Shown here: positions 14,030 to 15,855 of the stretch, in pieces
Layout of the letters: each line of letters begins with the position of its first letter
How positions within the stretch are numbered: the stretch's first letter is position 1
Assembly: GCA_900556785.1 (NCBI GenBank)
Contig: USQK01000039.1
Location: 1-15,855 of the forward strand
Length of the DNA: 15,855 nucleotides
Origin: an uncultured Veillonella sp.
Lineage (GTDB): Bacteria > Bacillota > Negativicutes > Veillonellales > Veillonellaceae
Direction: 5' to 3'
The notes under the pieces: generated by a model
Seen by the model: the letters and a program-made list of their open reading frames with translations, nothing else
The model's database searches: none
Told to the model about the DNA's origin: nothing
Program-made: the position numbers and the translations under genes

Positions 14030-14053
14030 ATCGAATTATTTCGATTTTTGTTT
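14030..14053 (+). promoter_or_regulatory. Inverted repeat plus T-rich tract at the doxX transcript start
   Basis: ATCGAA (14030-14035) and TTCGAT (14040-14045) flank TTAT, and TTTTTG then TTTT follows. As DNA it lies exactly where a repressor would cover the P2 start; as RNA from P1 it is a weak terminator-like hairpin. Confidence 0.35.
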
Positions 14054-14064
14054 TGGTTTGAAAG

Positions 14065-14069
14065 AAGGA
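14065..14069 (+). promoter_or_regulatory. Ribosome binding site fixing the doxX start
   Basis: AAGGA is five bases before the ATG at 14075. The in-frame ATG at 14000 is part of the P2 -35 box, has no ribosome binding site, and would not be transcribed from P2. Confidence 0.8.
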
Positions 14070-14074
14070 TTACT

Positions 14075-14491
14075 ATGTTAAGCTTTATTTTTAAAAGTAA
14101 ACCTAATTATATTAATTTTGGCCTCTTAGTTTACCGTTTGGCACTTGGTATTTCCATGTTTTATCATGGATATTTAAAGTACTTGAGCGGTGCTGAAGGC
14201 CTTTATAAAGTTGGAGCTATGTTGGCACCATTAGGTGTACCTGGTGGTTATGAAATTTTAGGTACTATGGCCGCATATGCAGAAATGATAGGTGGTGTAC
14301 TTATAGTAATTGGTCTATTTACACGAATTGGATCTTTGTTACTCATAGGTACATTAGCAATAGCAACGACATTAAATCTTAGTGGTAGTTTCTTTAGCTG
14401 GGATTATCCATCTCAAATGGGCTTCGGTGCTCTTATGTTGTTCTTCGCTGGCGCAGGTCGCTATAGCCTTGATAAAGCTTTATTTAAATAA
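14075..14491 (+). CDS. DoxX family membrane protein
   Basis: The protein is 138 residues with about four membrane helices, near residues 15-34, 60-81, 86-104 and 114-128. It matches the DoxX family: the first helix YRLALGISMFYHGYLKYLSG carries the usual H-G-x-x-K element; a loop with LGVPGGYE follows; then EMIGGVLIVIGLFTRIGSLLL, a strong family signature; and MGFGALMLFFAGAGRYSLDK ends the fourth helix. Members include the DoxD/TQO small subunit, MauE-like proteins and many uncharacterised inner-membrane proteins; some have been linked to redox or oxidative-stress complexes. The function here is unknown. It is expressed from a strong promoter region with palindromes and is followed by a terminator-like hairpin before lysA. 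The start is fixed by AAGGA at 14065-14069. Confidence 0.9.
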   Translation: MLSFIFKSKPNYINFGLLVYRLALGISMFYHGYLKYLSGAEGLYKVGAMLAPLGVPGGYEILGTMAAYAEMIGGVLIVIGLFTRIGSLLLIGTLAIATTLNLSGSFFSWDYPSQMGFGALMLFFAGAGRYSLDKALFK

Positions 14492-14504
14492 TAATTAGGA
14501 TAAT

Positions 14505-14533
14505 AGACTCATCGTTTGATGGGTCTTTTATTT
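14505..14533 (+). terminator. Terminator-like hairpin between doxX and lysA
   Basis: AGACTCATC (14505-14513) pairs with GATGGGTCT (14518-14526), nine pairs including one G-U, around GTTT and followed by TTTTATTT. It ends doxX or acts as an attenuator in front of lysA. A weak promoter match, TTGATA (14469-14474) with a 17-base spacer to TAATTA (14492-14497), lies just upstream; if used, the hairpin would sit at the very start of the lysA leader. Confidence 0.75.
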
Positions 14534-14540
14534 GTATAGC

Positions 14541-14546
14541 GAGGTT
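14541..14546 (+). promoter_or_regulatory. Ribosome binding site fixing the lysA start
   Basis: GAGGTT lies a few bases before the ATG at 14550 and so excludes the in-frame upstream codon at 14532, which lies within the terminator tail. Confidence 0.75.
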
Positions 14547-14549
14547 ATT

Positions 14550-15806
14550 ATGAACACAAAAACAGTTCCGTTTACAGCTGAACAATTAGAAAATATTATT
14601 GCCCAATACCCAACGCCATTCCATATTTATGATGAAGAAGGTATCATTGAAAATATGAAAGCATTCATTAATGCATTTTCTTGGAATAAAGGGTTCAAAC
14701 AATATTTTGCTGTAAAAGCAACTCCTAATCCATATATTATGCGTGTATTACAAAAGCTTGGTGTAGGTGCCGATTGTTCTTCCTTAGCAGAGTTAATGCT
14801 ATGTGAAAAAGTGGGCATTACAGGTCATGATATTATGTTCACATCTAATGACACACCATATGTGGAATATAAAAAAGCACTTGAATTAGGTGCTATCATC
14901 AATCTTGATGATATTACTCATATTGAATATTTGGAAAAAAATCATGGTTCTTTGCCTGATACATTCTGCGTACGTTATAACCCAGGCTCCTTAAAAGAAG
15001 GGGGTAATACAATTATCGGCCTTCCTGAAGAAGCTAAATATGGTATGACACGTGAACAGATTCTTGAAGCTTATAAACAGTTGCAAGCTAAAGGTGTAAA
15101 ACACTTTGGTATCCATACAATGGTTGTATCTAACGAGCTTGATATTGATGGCTTAGTTGGCACTGCTGAACTTTGCTTCAATCTAGCAGTAGATATTAAA
15201 AATGAACTAGGCATCAATGTTGAGTTTATCGATCTTGGTGGTGGTGTAGGTGTTGCTTATAAACCAGAACAAACACCAGTAGATTTCAATGCACTTAGTA
15301 AAGGTGTAGAAGAGGCCTATAATAGAATTCTTGTAGCTAATGGCCTTGGTGATGTAGCATTGGCTTATGAATGTGGCCGTATGGTTACAGGTCCATTTGG
15401 TTACTTAGTTTCTACAGCAATTCACAAAAAGGATATTTATCGTCACTACATCGGTTTAGATTCCTGTATGGCAAACCTTATGCGTCCAGCTTTATATGGT
15501 TCTTACCACCATATTACTGTAATGGGTAAAGAAAATGCACCTAAGGATCACGTGTACGATGTAACTGGTTCTTTATGTGAAAACAATGATAAATTTGCTA
15601 TTCAACGTGAGTTGCCAAAAATCGATATTGGCGATCGTATCATCATTCATGATGCTGGTGCGCATGGTCACTCCATGGGCTTCAACTATAATGGTAAATT
15701 GCGCTCAGCTGAGTTGTTATTGCATAAAGACGGTTCTGTTACACAAATTCGTCGTGCTGAAACATATGATGATTTGTTTGGCACCCTCGATTTCTCTAAC
15801 CTATAA
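14550..15806 (+). CDS. lysA: Diaminopimelate decarboxylase (PLP, alanine-racemase-like fold type III)
   Basis: The enzyme decarboxylates meso-diaminopimelate to L-lysine. The 418-residue protein belongs to the Orn/DAP/Arg decarboxylase 2 family. Visible: YFAVKATPNP (52-61) with PLP-binding Lys56; GADCSSLAEL (73-82); RYNPGS (142-147); the glycine-rich phosphate loop IDLGGGVGV (227-235); ECGRMVTGPFG (274-284); DSCMANLMRPALYG (304-317); and SLCENND (341-347) with catalytic Cys343 donated to the partner subunit. AHGHSMGFNYNGKLRSAELL closes the C-terminal barrel. It differs from E. coli-type LysA in having HTMVVSN (189-195) where the classic HxHIGSQ occurs. I recall the same HxxxxSN form in many clostridial and Negativicutes entries annotated as LysA. 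A related carboxylated-amine substrate cannot be excluded. Start fixed by GAGGTT at 14541-14546. No terminator is seen in the 49 bases that remain. Confidence 0.85.
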   Translation: MNTKTVPFTAEQLENIIAQYPTPFHIYDEEGIIENMKAFINAFSWNKGFKQYFAVKATPNPYIMRVLQKLGVGADCSSLAELMLCEKVGITGHDIMFTSNDTPYVEYKKALELGAIINLDDITHIEYLEKNHGSLPDTFCVRYNPGSLKEGGNTIIGLPEEAKYGMTREQILEAYKQLQAKGVKHFGIHTMVVSNELDIDGLVGTAELCFNLAVDIKNELGINVEFIDLGGGVGVAYKPEQTPVDFNALSKGVEEAYNRILVANGLGDVALAYECGRMVTGPFGYLVSTAIHKKDIYRHYIGLDSCMANLMRPALYGSYHHITVMGKENAPKDHVYDVTGSLCENNDKFAIQRELPKIDIGDRIIIHDAGAHGHSMGFNYNGKLRSAELLLHKDGSVTQIRRAETYDDLFGTLDFSNL

Positions 15807-15855
15807 TTTAATATTGAGAATCGAATAGGATGAGAATTAATATTAATAAAAACCT

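Noticed and set aside
14000..14074. Upstream in-frame ATG that would extend DoxX by 25 residues.
   Set aside because: The ATG shares its first base with the -35 box of the consensus promoter, has no ribosome binding site, and the added residues do not fit the family.
13975..15818. AATTTAATATTGAG occurs at 13975-13988 and 15805-15818, with CTATA before both.
   Set aside because: In sequence this AT-rich a few 14-base repeats are expected by chance across 15.8 kb, and no flanking duplication or element boundary is seen.
1..15855. CRISPR arrays, insertion sequences, phage genes, tRNA or rRNA genes.
   Set aside because: No regularly spaced repeats, transposase or integrase motifs, cloverleaf sequences or rRNA segments were seen on either strand.

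Overview
The window looks like core chromosome of an AT-rich, diderm Firmicute of the class Negativicutes, most likely Veillonella or a close relative. The reasons are: low GC; strong GAGG/AGGAGG ribosome binding sites with some TTG and GTG starts; a perfect CIRCE operator in front of groES-groEL; an AMIN-domain amidase beside a GerMN lipoprotein; and a LysA of the clostridial/Negativicutes subgroup. The genus is my recollection of family resemblance, not a search result. All 17 genes read rightward, all look intact, and there is no tRNA, rRNA, CRISPR array, insertion sequence or phage gene.

Layout. (1) 1-43: terminator of an upstream gene. (2) 106-897: an unrecognised cytoplasmic protein with a beta-propeller-like repeat. 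(3) 966-3857: acpS, a fused NAD(P)HX epimerase/dehydratase, and a lipoprotein with a ComEC-type metallo-beta-lactamase domain, packed as one operon. (4) 3858-5830: a 245-base leader region with a promoter and two strong hairpins, then a secreted AMIN/Amidase_3 cell-wall amidase and a GerMN lipoprotein, closed by a strong terminator. (5) 5879-11564: thiL-tsaE-tsaB-rimI-tsaD followed by a soluble histidine kinase and an ANTAR response regulator, all overlapping or nearly touching, closed by a terminator. The tsa genes supply three of the parts for the t6A modification of tRNA (TsaC is not here). (6) 11615-13830: groES-groEL under CIRCE/HrcA control with a terminator. (7) 13831-14533: a 332-base gap after groEL that holds two promoters and several palindromes, then a small DoxX membrane protein. 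(8) 14505-15806: a terminator-like hairpin and lysA.

How it fits together. Most genes are housekeeping: carrier-protein activation, metabolite repair, wall turnover, thiamine diphosphate, tRNA modification, protein folding, and lysine/diaminopimelate metabolism. The parts that deserve a second look are regulatory. They are the amidase leader, whose hairpin 1 can pair alternatively with the bases next to the Shine-Dalgarno; the orphan ANTAR two-component system, which acts on RNA and has no visible target here; the doxX promoter region with a fully consensus promoter flanked by palindromes; and lysA, which follows a terminator-like hairpin with almost no room for its own promoter. I see no clearly new multi-gene system in this window.
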